Below are positions 32,585 through 40,270 of a stretch of DNA of 64,000 nucleotides, one piece after another. The notes beneath the pieces are model-generated. The model saw nothing but the letters and a program-made list of their open reading frames with translations, was not told the DNA's origin and made no database searches. The stretch spans positions 1 through 64,000 of the forward strand of contig NZ_FNBZ01000003.1 in assembly GCF_900102525.1 (NCBI RefSeq), written 5' to 3'. This stretch comes from Allobosea robiniae (GTDB lineage: Bacteria > Pseudomonadota > Alphaproteobacteria > Rhizobiales > Beijerinckiaceae). The first letter of the stretch is position 1. Each line of letters starts with the position of its first letter. A program made the translations under genes and the position numbers.

Positions 32585-34300
32585 GTGGCCAGATCATCTG
32601 GATCAATCGCGTTGGCGAAAGGGGAAACCGAAAAGCTCTACGACCTGATCGTGATTGGCGGCGGCGGAGCTGGGTTGTCAGCGGCGCTGTTCGGTGTCCT
32701 TCGCGGCGCACGCGTGCTGTTGCTCGAAAGCACCGAGTATGTCGGGGGGACCACGGCCTTTTCAGGCGGTACGATCTGGATCCCTAACACGCTCCACGCC
32801 GCTGCGGTCGGCGCCCAAGATAGTGTCGAACAGGCCGAAATCTTTCTCCATAATGCGCTCGGGAACTATGCGTCCGGCGATGCGATCCGCGCGTTCCTGA
32901 CTGCCGGCCCCCGTGCTGTCGAAGTGCTCGACCGCGAGACGGACGTGAAGCTGCGGCCTCATCCCTTGCATCCGGATTACCTGTCCGAACTACCGGGCGC
33001 GACGATGAAAGGTCGGGCCCTGGAGCCAATCCCCTTTGACGGCCGGCTGCTCGGCGACAATCTTGATTTGGTTCGCCCGCCGATTCCGGAGTTCACCATC
33101 CTTGGTGGGCTGATGGTCGACCGCGTGGATATCGGCCATCTGCTCAGTATGAAGAAATCTTGGGCGTCGTTGCGGTATTCGGCCTCTCTGGTCGCCCGCT
33201 ACGCTCGCGATAGGCTTGGCCACAAACGTGGCGTCAGGCTCACGATGGGCAACGCTTTGATCGGGCGGCTCCTGCACTCCTTCCTAAAGCGAGGCGGCAC
33301 GGTCTGGACGCAAGCGCGCGTTGATCAGCTGATCGAAGAAAAGGGGAAGATTGCAGGCGTCAGCCTGACCCGAAACGGCAAGCGTGAGAACATTCGCGCT
33401 GCCCAAGGCGTCATCCTCGCCTCAGGCGGCTTCAACCGGAACCCGACGCTGCGCAAGGAGCTCGTGCCCGATGTCGAGATTCACACACCTGGCGCGCCCG
33501 GTCATAAGGGCGCGGCAATCGAGCTTGCACTGGGCGTAGGCGCTCGCATTGGCGATCGCAATATGGAGAACGTGTTTTGGGCGCCGGTATCGATCCGAAA
33601 GCGGTCCGACGGCAGCACCGCGGTATTCCCGCATTTCGTCTTCGACCGGGCCAAGCCTGGAACGCTGATCGTCAATAAGGCCGGCCGGCGCTTTTTCAAC
33701 GAAAGCACCTCCTATCATCTCACCGGCAAGGCTATGATCGAGGCGAACCGCACCGACCCCTGCATTCCTGCCTACCTCATTGCGGATCATCAAGCGATCA
33801 AGACCTACGGCCTTGGGATGGTCCGCCCCGGCGGTAGCGGCATGTCCTTCCTTATAAAGGACGGATATCTGCTGAAGGGCGAAACGCTGGTCGAACTGGC
33901 ACAGCGGCTCGGCATCGACGCGACCCAGTTGCAGAAGACGGTTGAGACCTTCAACGGCCATGCGGCCGCCGGTTTGGATCCGGATTTCGGCCGTGGCACG
34001 ACCGCGTACGAGCGCAATCTGGGTGACCCGAAGAACGGCCCCAACCCGACCATGCGGCCACTGCAAAACGGACCGTTTTACGCCGTGAAGCTCTATCCCG
34101 GTGACATCGGAGCCAGCGCGGGGCTGGTTACGGATGCCCATGCCCGGGTGCTTGGCAAGAGTGGGCCGATCGGCGGCCTTTACGCCGTGGGCAACGACCA
34201 GAATTCGATCATGGCCGGCACCTATCCGGCGCCCGGGATCACGCTCGGCCCAGCGATCGCGTTTGCCTTCATCGCAGTCGAAGACGCGCTCGCTGCCTGA
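32585..34300 (+). CDS. FAD-binding ring dehydrogenase (KstD/fumarate-reductase-like), copy 2
   Basis: A 571-residue flavoprotein homologous to that at 28251. FAD loop VIGGGGAGLSAALFG, LLESTEYVGGTTAFSGGTIW, and C-terminal GTYPAPGITLGPAIAFAFIA. It starts with GTG at 32585 behind GGAGAGGAAG. The two copies lie on opposite strands on either side of an IclR-type box and may desaturate different bonds or successive intermediates. It is followed by enoyl-CoA hydratase and two AroE homologues in one operon. Confidence 0.78.
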   Translation: MARSSGSIALAKGETEKLYDLIVIGGGGAGLSAALFGVLRGARVLLLESTEYVGGTTAFSGGTIWIPNTLHAAAVGAQDSVEQAEIFLHNALGNYASGDAIRAFLTAGPRAVEVLDRETDVKLRPHPLHPDYLSELPGATMKGRALEPIPFDGRLLGDNLDLVRPPIPEFTILGGLMVDRVDIGHLLSMKKSWASLRYSASLVARYARDRLGHKRGVRLTMGNALIGRLLHSFLKRGGTVWTQARVDQLIEEKGKIAGVSLTRNGKRENIRAAQGVILASGGFNRNPTLRKELVPDVEIHTPGAPGHKGAAIELALGVGARIGDRNMENVFWAPVSIRKRSDGSTAVFPHFVFDRAKPGTLIVNKAGRRFFNESTSYHLTGKAMIEANRTDPCIPAYLIADHQAIKTYGLGMVRPGGSGMSFLIKDGYLLKGETLVELAQRLGIDATQLQKTVETFNGHAAAGLDPDFGRGTTAYERNLGDPKNGPNPTMRPLQNGPFYAVKLYPGDIGASAGLVTDAHARVLGKSGPIGGLYAVGNDQNSIMAGTYPAPGITLGPAIAFAFIAVEDALAA

Positions 34301-34346
34301 TCGACTTGCGCGGCCTCGCGCTCCTTCTCGCTGCTTCGGAGTCATT

Positions 34347-35132
34347 ATGTCAGAGCTGAAATTCACCAAGGTCTCGGCCGAAAACGGCATCCTGACCGTC
34401 ACGATCAATCGCCCCCACGTGCTGAACGCGCTGAGCAACGACGCACACCATGAGCTGGCCGGCATCTTCGACCGCTTCGCCTCAGACCCCGTACTGCGGG
34501 TCGCGATCCTGACCGCCGCCGGCGAACGTGCCTTCTGCGTGGGGAGCGACCTCAAGGCCAAGGCGGAAGCTGGTACATCCGTCGAAGCCTCGCCGGCCAC
34601 CGGTTTCGCCGGTCTCTGCATGCGCTTCGACCTCAACAAGCCTGTGATCGCTGCCGTCAACGGTCAAGCCTTCGGCGGCGGTGTCGAGATCGTGCTCGCA
34701 TGCGATCTCGCGATAGCGGCTGAGCACGCAGTCTTCAGCCTGCCCGAGCCGCTAGTCGGTCTGGCTGCACTGGGCGGCGGCGGCCTGCAACGCCTTGCCC
34801 GGCAGGTGCCGCTGAAACAGGCTATGCGCCTCATCCTCACCGGGGAGCGCATTAGCGCTCAGCGTGCCGCAGAAATCGGCCTTATCAACGAGGTGGTGCC
34901 GGCGACCGAGCTGATGACGAAGGCCCAGGAGCTCGCGCGGCAGATCGTTCGCTGCGCGCCTCTTGCGATCGAAGCCTCCAAGGCCGTCGCGCTCTCGAGC
35001 CTCTCCTCCTCGCTGGAGCGCAGTATCCTCGACCAGCACCCGACCGCTGTCCGGCTGTGGGCTAGCCAGGATGCGATCGAGGGACCGAAGGCCTTCGCTG
35101 AAAAGCGACAGCCGGTCTGGCAGGGTCGCTGA
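34347..35132 (+). CDS. enoyl-CoA hydratase/isomerase family protein
   Basis: A 261-residue crotonase-fold protein. Oxyanion-hole regions are FCVGSDLKAKA and AFGGGVEIVLACDLA; the catalytic Glu of the second pair lies in SLPEPLVGL. Start at 34347 with CGGAG upstream. It hydrates or isomerises an unsaturated acyl-CoA, so at least one branch of this locus runs on CoA thioesters. Together with the CoA-transferases and MaoC hydratase at 46-49.6 kb it could degrade an opened or still cyclic carboxylic acid. Confidence 0.85.
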   Translation: MSELKFTKVSAENGILTVTINRPHVLNALSNDAHHELAGIFDRFASDPVLRVAILTAAGERAFCVGSDLKAKAEAGTSVEASPATGFAGLCMRFDLNKPVIAAVNGQAFGGGVEIVLACDLAIAAEHAVFSLPEPLVGLAALGGGGLQRLARQVPLKQAMRLILTGERISAQRAAEIGLINEVVPATELMTKAQELARQIVRCAPLAIEASKAVALSSLSSSLERSILDQHPTAVRLWASQDAIEGPKAFAEKRQPVWQGR

Positions 35133-35147
35133 AACGAGGATCGACCG

Positions 35148-35948
35148 ATGCTCGAAAATTTCAGTGGCGCGACGCGCGTCTACTTCATTATCGGCCACCC
35201 CATCGCCCAGGTGAAATCTCCGTATGGCATGACCCGCCTGTTCGAGGAGAACGGCAAGGACGCTATTATGGTGCCGGTCGACATCCTGCCGGATGACGTG
35301 CCGGAATTTGTGACGCTGGCCAGCCGCCTCCTCAATTGCGACGGCATCTGCATCACCGTGCCGCACAAGTTTGCCGTGGTTCCGCATTGCCGCACGATGT
35401 CCAAGACCACCAAGGTGCTTGGCTCAGCGAATGTAATGCGGCGCAATGCAGATCATTCATGGCATGGCGACATGTTCGACGGGCCCGGCCATGTCGGGGC
35501 GATGCGGAAGAACGGGGCCAGGTTGGAGGGACAGCGTTCCTTGCTGATCGGAGCCGGTGGGGCCGGAAGCGCCATTGGCCTGGCGCTGCTTGACGCCGGG
35601 GTCCGCGAACTCGCTGTCCACGACACCGACGCGCGGCGACGGGATGCGCTGATTGCCAAGCTCGACGGCGCACACAGGGGCAAAGTGATAGCCGGTTCCT
35701 CCAACCCAGCCGGATTCGATACCGTCTCCAACGCATCGCCTGCCGGAATGAAGCCAGGCGACGGATCGCCGTTCGACATCGGCGGCCTGAAGTCCGCGAC
35801 CTTCGTCAGCGATGTGGTGACCAAGCCGGCCCTAACGCCCTTGATAGAGGCGGCGCGCCGGATCGGCTGCCAGACCTCGACCGGCATCGAGATGTTCGAA
35901 GCCGAGACCTCGCTCATGCTCGACTTCTGGCTCGAAACCGCTGCCTGA
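35148..35948 (+). CDS. AroE-like dehydrogenase, divergent subfamily, copy 2
   Basis: A 266-residue homologue of the proteins at 17889 and 42794. Lys74 (TVPHKF) and Asp111 (GDMFDG) match the AroE catalytic pair; the NADP loop is GAGGAGSAI. The shikimate Ser-x-Ser is replaced by AQVKSP (residues 20-25). It is directly followed, 23 bases on, by a canonical AroE (35972), so the operon encodes both types side by side and the divergent one is unlikely to be a spare AroE. Confidence 0.78.
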   Translation: MLENFSGATRVYFIIGHPIAQVKSPYGMTRLFEENGKDAIMVPVDILPDDVPEFVTLASRLLNCDGICITVPHKFAVVPHCRTMSKTTKVLGSANVMRRNADHSWHGDMFDGPGHVGAMRKNGARLEGQRSLLIGAGGAGSAIGLALLDAGVRELAVHDTDARRRDALIAKLDGAHRGKVIAGSSNPAGFDTVSNASPAGMKPGDGSPFDIGGLKSATFVSDVVTKPALTPLIEAARRIGCQTSTGIEMFEAETSLMLDFWLETAA

Positions 35949-35971
35949 CGGCGCCATACAGGACACCGAGT

Positions 35972-36808
35972 ATGACGACAAAATTGACGGGTGCCGGTCG
36001 TCTCGCCGGCGTGATCGGCTGGCCTGTCACACATTCGCGGTCGCCGCTTTTGCACGGTTACTGGCTCGAGCGCTACGGCATCGACGGAGCCTATGTCCCG
36101 CTCGCCGCCGAGCGGGATTTCGAGGGCGTGGTGCGCGGCTTGAGGGCAGCGGGATTTCGTGGCGCGAACGTCACAAAGCCCTGGAAGGAGGCGGCTTTCG
36201 CCCTCTGCGACGTTGTAGAAACCTCAGCGCGCCGGATCGGCGCCATCAACACCCTGGTCTTCGACGAGCGCGGCGTCGTCGGCAGCAATACGGACGGCTT
36301 CGGCTTCTTGGCAGGCCTCGGCGAAGCCGGCATCGCCGTGAGCGGCCAGCGCGCACTCGTTCTCGGGGCGGGCGGGGGCTCGCGTGCCGTGTGCCACGCC
36401 CTCGATGAGGCTGGTGCTCATGTAACCGTTACAAACAGGAGTCGCCGGCGCGCCGAGCAGGTCGCCGAGAATTTGCCGGGAATTGCTGTCATCGACTGGG
36501 AGCGGCGCAGCCAGGCTATTGGCAACTGCGATCTCCTTGTGAACACGACCTCGCTCGGCATGGCGGGCTCTGAGCCACTCGATATCGACCTGTCGAGGGG
36601 GAGGGCCACGCTATGCGTCTCCGACATCGTTTATGTGCCGCTAGAAACACCTCTGCTGCGCCAGGCCAGGCAAAGCGGCTACAAGACCGTCGACGGGGTC
36701 GCAATGCTCCTCCACCAGGCCCGCCCCGGTTTCAAGGCCTGGTTTGGGGTTGACCCCAGCGTCGACGACACTCTTCGTTCGCTCGTTCTCGCCACCCTCG
36801 GCCGCTGA
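35972..36808 (+). CDS. shikimate dehydrogenase-type enzyme with canonical motifs
   Basis: A 278-residue AroE homologue that keeps the substrate site: Ser22 and Ser24 (THSRSPLLH), Asn67 and Lys72 (ANVTKPWK), Asn93 and Asp108 (SNTDGFG). The cofactor loop is GAGGGSRAV, followed by NRSRRRAE with the Arg residues that usually bind the NADP phosphate. Its place in a catabolic operon suggests shikimate or quinate oxidation to 3-dehydroshikimate rather than biosynthesis. A housekeeping aroE is expected elsewhere in the genome. Confidence 0.82.
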   Translation: MTTKLTGAGRLAGVIGWPVTHSRSPLLHGYWLERYGIDGAYVPLAAERDFEGVVRGLRAAGFRGANVTKPWKEAAFALCDVVETSARRIGAINTLVFDERGVVGSNTDGFGFLAGLGEAGIAVSGQRALVLGAGGGSRAVCHALDEAGAHVTVTNRSRRRAEQVAENLPGIAVIDWERRSQAIGNCDLLVNTTSLGMAGSEPLDIDLSRGRATLCVSDIVYVPLETPLLRQARQSGYKTVDGVAMLLHQARPGFKAWFGVDPSVDDTLRSLVLATLGR

Positions 36809-36851
36809 CGCGGCCCGGCTTCTCGCTCGCGGTGTTCCAAGAGCTGCAGGC

Positions 36852-37694
36852 TCAGGCGAAGATGTTAGGACGGGGCTCCCCCGGCTTATCAGCAGGCGGT
36901 CGAGGCGGCGGGCTGAGCTGACCCAATTCCTTCGTTGCTTCAAGCAACAACGGGCCGATCTGCTGCATGCGTTCTTCCGTCAAGCGAATGAACGGCCCTG
37001 CAACACTGATCGTCCCTGTGACTCGGGCATCCAAGGAGGATCGTATCGGAGCGGCTACCGCATTCATCCATTGCGAGAAGGTCTGCTGAGTCACGACGTA
37101 ACCGAGCAACCGCGCTTCGCGAAGCCGCCTTCGGATGGCTTGGGCTGTTTGCGGAGCGTTGGGCCCGTACTCTTCCTTGGACCCATAGCCCTGCTTCTCG
37201 ACCAAGGCGATCGCGTCCTCATCGGACATCGTTGAAAGCCAGGCCAATCCAGACGACGAGCATGAGAGCTTCGCCTCCTGTCCAGCCTCCGGATCGTAAC
37301 GAAGACCGGCCGTGGCTCCTTGCGCCTTGGAGACGAAGATAAGCCGATCTTCATCAAGGATCGCGACACGAACCAGCTCGCCGCACTCCCGAGCGAGCCG
37401 GTCCAGCACAGGTTGCATCAGATCAGTGATGCCGTGAGCCTGGAGATAGCGCAGTCCCAGCGACGCAATCTTGGCCGTGAGTACATAGGAGCCGAACTCT
37501 CTGTCCTGCCGAACATAGCCTTCGTCAACCAGGCTCGCCAGAAGACGATGCGTTGCGCTGCGCGGGATTCTGATGGCGTCCGCCAGCTCATAAAACGGCA
37601 TGCCACCAGGATGGCCAGCCAGAATCTCGATGATCCGCAAAGTGCGCTTCAGAATGCCATCCGGCCCGGCGTCCTTTTCCTTCGTCCTGGGCAT
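36852..37694 (-). CDS. IclR-family transcriptional regulator, copy 2
   Basis: A 280-residue IclR regulator. Winged helix: LRIIEILAGHPGGMPFYELA and RIPRSATHRLLASLVDEGYV; effector domain with SCSSSGLAWLSTMSDEDA. Of two adjacent ATG codons (37697 and 37694) the second has the better spacing from GGAG. It diverges from the livK-like gene across a 17-bp perfect inverted repeat that contains the box ACTGGA-N6-TTCCAG, which recurs at four other operon starts. It is the best candidate for the master regulator of the central locus. Confidence 0.88.
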   Translation of the reverse strand: MPRTKEKDAGPDGILKRTLRIIEILAGHPGGMPFYELADAIRIPRSATHRLLASLVDEGYVRQDREFGSYVLTAKIASLGLRYLQAHGITDLMQPVLDRLARECGELVRVAILDEDRLIFVSKAQGATAGLRYDPEAGQEAKLSCSSSGLAWLSTMSDEDAIALVEKQGYGSKEEYGPNAPQTAQAIRRRLREARLLGYVVTQQTFSQWMNAVAAPIRSSLDARVTGTISVAGPFIRLTEERMQQIGPLLLEATKELGQLSPPPRPPADKPGEPRPNIFA

Positions 37695-37849
37695 CATTTT
37701 CTCCGAGGGGCCAAGAGGTCTCATCATAGCTTAGGCCCGGCCCAATTCACAGGCAGCTGGACCGTCATCCACCGCGATCGCATTCAACGGAGCATCCTAA
37801 CGCCTTGTGAAGAAGCGAATTTGCTCCATAGAAAACGACAACATAAAAT

Positions 37850-37890
37850 CGGTATCGTAAACTGGACTTTCGTTCCAGTTTACGATACCG
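37850..37890. promoter_or_regulatory. 17-bp perfect inverted repeat with IclR-type box 3
   Basis: CGGTATCGTAAACTGGA (37850-37866) and its exact complement (37874-37890) flank a 7-base centre. The core ACTGGA-CTTTCG-TTCCAG (37861-37878) is the best form of the recurring box. It lies between the IclR gene (starting 37694, minus) and the livK-like gene (starting 37954, plus). A rho-independent terminator is unlikely because no T-run follows and no gene end is near. An autoregulatory operator fits best. Confidence 0.7.
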
Positions 37891-37953
37891 CTTAACGCAA
37901 GCGCTGCACAAGACGGTGCCGAAAAAGGAATGCCAACAATCGGAGGAGACCGA

Positions 37954-39228
37954 ATGACCCCAGAAAATCAAAAAGGCGGGAAGAAGAGCGGGACGTCGCG
38001 CCGATCGCTCCTGGCCGGAGCGGGCGGCCTTGCCGCGACGCAGTTTGCCGCGAGCAATTTCGGCATGCCCTATATCGGCAATGCGGCGGCGGCTGAGCCG
38101 ATCAAAATCGGCATGCTTTGGGCCAAAACGGGCGCCATCGTCGACCAGGCGACCTATCTCGCCCAGGGCGGCTTCTTCGCCGCCGAACAGCGCAACAACC
38201 AGCTCCTCGGACGCCCCATCGAGATCGTCTGGCTGGACGAGCCCAACCCGCAGGGCGCGCAGCTCAATGCACAGCGCCTGATCGACGAGCACAAGGTCTG
38301 CGCCCTGATCGGTGGCGCCCAGAGCTCGCTCGCGCTGGCGATCTCGGCCGTCGCGAAGAAGTCCAAGATCCCTTATGTCGCAGCCAATGCCGCGGCCCTC
38401 GATCTCACCGGCAAGCTCTGCAACAAATATACCTTCCGCCTGCAGCCGCCCGTCGACGTCCACACGCGCGTCCTCGCTCCCTATTGCGAGAAGCTCGGCA
38501 AGAAGTGGTACACGATCACGGGCGCTTTCGCTTTCGGCCAGGACATCAAGGCGAGCTTCACCGACTACATCACCAAAGCCGGCGGCTCGGTCGTCGGCTC
38601 GGATGAGGTGCCCGTCAGCACCGCTGACTACAGCTCCTTCATTCTCAAGATCCGTGCGGCAAAGCCGGATGTCGTCATCGGCGGCCTCTCGGCGAGCGAC
38701 CTGACGACCTTCCTGAAGCAGTGGAGCGAACTCGGCATGAAGGGCAAGATTCCCTTCGCCGAGATCTCGATCGGCAATACCGATATCTGGGGCGTCGGCC
38801 CGGAAGCCGCGACCGGCATCTACACCATGGTTTGGGTTTACAATAACCCGGGCAATACGGCCGAGGACAAGGCCTTCGTCGACGCCTACATGAAGAAGTT
38901 CAACGAACCTCCGGCTGACAAGGCCTGGATGGGATGGTTCGGCATGCGGTCGCTGCTGGAGTCGATCGAACTCGCGAAGTCGACGGAGCCAGCCGCTATC
39001 GTTAAGGCGCTTGAGACATGGCGCGTCAAGGAAGGCGACCTCGACGTCGGCTATCGTGACTTCGATCACCAGATGAAGCGCCGGACCGTGATCTGCAAGG
39101 TCAAGGACAAGATCCCGAACAAATGGGATTATGTCGACGTGCTGGAAAATGCGCCCAAAACCGCCGCCGAGATCGACGAGGCTTTCGGTTCAGCTGCAAG
39201 CAGCGCGTGCAAGATGGACAGCATCTAA
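37954..39228 (+). CDS. ABC transporter substrate-binding protein (branched-chain/LivK type)
   Basis: A 424-residue periplasmic binding protein with a twin-arginine signal (SRRSLLAGAGGLAATQFAAS) and a type-1 periplasmic fold starting EPIKIGMLWAKTGAIVDQA. The start at 37954 has GGAGGAG upstream. In catabolic loci this family often binds aromatic acids, shikimate, urea or amides rather than amino acids. It is the first gene of the liv-type operon, under the 17-bp inverted repeat. Confidence 0.87.
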   Translation: MTPENQKGGKKSGTSRRSLLAGAGGLAATQFAASNFGMPYIGNAAAAEPIKIGMLWAKTGAIVDQATYLAQGGFFAAEQRNNQLLGRPIEIVWLDEPNPQGAQLNAQRLIDEHKVCALIGGAQSSLALAISAVAKKSKIPYVAANAAALDLTGKLCNKYTFRLQPPVDVHTRVLAPYCEKLGKKWYTITGAFAFGQDIKASFTDYITKAGGSVVGSDEVPVSTADYSSFILKIRAAKPDVVIGGLSASDLTTFLKQWSELGMKGKIPFAEISIGNTDIWGVGPEAATGIYTMVWVYNNPGNTAEDKAFVDAYMKKFNEPPADKAWMGWFGMRSLLESIELAKSTEPAAIVKALETWRVKEGDLDVGYRDFDHQMKRRTVICKVKDKIPNKWDYVDVLENAPKTAAEIDEAFGSAASSACKMDSI

Positions 39229-39280
39229 TACCTCGGGCCGAGCGCTGGGCCTGCTTCGAAGGTCCGGCTCCATCGAAGAA

Positions 39281-39309
39281 CGCTGCGGCAGACCGAAGTC
39301 TCCGCAGCG
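39281..39309 (+). other. intercistronic stem-loop after the binding-protein gene
   Basis: CGCTGCGG (39281-39288) pairs with CCGCAGCG (39302-39309); inside, AGAC and GTCT extend the stem across a one-base bulge around a CGAA loop. No T-run follows, and the permease genes continue on the same strand. Such hairpins typically stabilise the 5' part of the mRNA so that binding protein is made in excess over permease. Confidence 0.6.
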
Positions 39310-39400
39310 CTCCCATCCGACACGTCAATTCCGCGCCGCATGAATGCGGCGCCTTCCCCGCGCGGCAGGCAACGTGTGCCGGCGCGGGAGGGACCATGCC

Positions 39401-40270
39401 ATGCTCGACATGATCATCTCCCAGGCGGCGAACGGTCTCGTCCTGGGCTTTCTCTACGTTCTGATCGCGATCGGGCTGTCGATCATCTTCGGCATGCTCG
39501 GCATCGTGAATTTCGCCCATGGCTCGTTCTTCGCTATCGGCGCCTATCTGGCGCTGGTGCTGGCCCGGGACTTCGGCTGGCCGGCTGCGCTCCTGTCTCC
39601 GATCATCGTCGGAGCCATCGGCATGATCGTCGAGATGACGCTCATCCGACACCTCTACGGCAAGGAACCGCTGCTCGGCCTGATCCTGACCTTTGCCCTC
39701 GCGCTTCTGGCCGAGGCGATCCTCAGGCTCATATTTGGGGGAGCGCCGGTTCCATTCAATCCGCCGAGCATCTTCGCCGGCTTCATCGAATACGGCCCGA
39801 TCCTGATCACGAAATACCGTATGACGGTCCTGTTGGTTACGGTCCTGGCTCTCGTCAGCTTCTGGGCGTTCCTGCGCTTCACGCCCTTCGGCCGTATCAT
39901 CCGGGCGGGTTCGCGTGATGCCGAGATGGTCGGACTGCTCGGAATCAACCTGCCGATCCTGCTCTCCGGCGTCTTCGGCATCGGTTGCTTGCTGGCCGGG
40001 CTCGCCGGCATGCTTGCCGGCCCCCTTTGGACCGTCATTCCCAGCATGGCATCGGGCGCGATCATGCCCGCCTTCGTCATCGTTACGATCGGCGGCCTCG
40101 GATCGTACTCCGGAGCGATCATCGCCGGCCTCCTCGTCGGCATTACCACCGCCATGAGCATCCAGTTCGCCCCGGCCTGGTCCGGCGCCGCGATGTACGT
40201 GCTGATGGCTGCCATCCTGCTCATCCGTCCGCGCGGCCTGTTTGGCGAGCGCTGGGAGAGGTTCGAATGA
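39401..40270 (+). CDS. ABC transporter permease (LivH type)
   Basis: A 289-residue inner-membrane permease with about eight hydrophobic segments and the family signature IIFGMLGIVNFAHGSFFAIG near residue 28. The start MLDMIISQAANG at 39401 follows GGGAGGG. Its stop overlaps the start of the next gene as ATGA. It pairs with the LivM part of the downstream fusion protein. Confidence 0.9.
   Translation: MLDMIISQAANGLVLGFLYVLIAIGLSIIFGMLGIVNFAHGSFFAIGAYLALVLARDFGWPAALLSPIIVGAIGMIVEMTLIRHLYGKEPLLGLILTFALALLAEAILRLIFGGAPVPFNPPSIFAGFIEYGPILITKYRMTVLLVTVLALVSFWAFLRFTPFGRIIRAGSRDAEMVGLLGINLPILLSGVFGIGCLLAGLAGMLAGPLWTVIPSMASGAIMPAFVIVTIGGLGSYSGAIIAGLLVGITTAMSIQFAPAWSGAAMYVLMAAILLIRPRGLFGERWERFE

Noticed and set aside
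33422-34660. A 412-codon minus-strand frame across the second flavoprotein and enoyl-CoA hydratase genes
   Set aside because: Spans two well-supported genes in antisense and shows no conserved motif.
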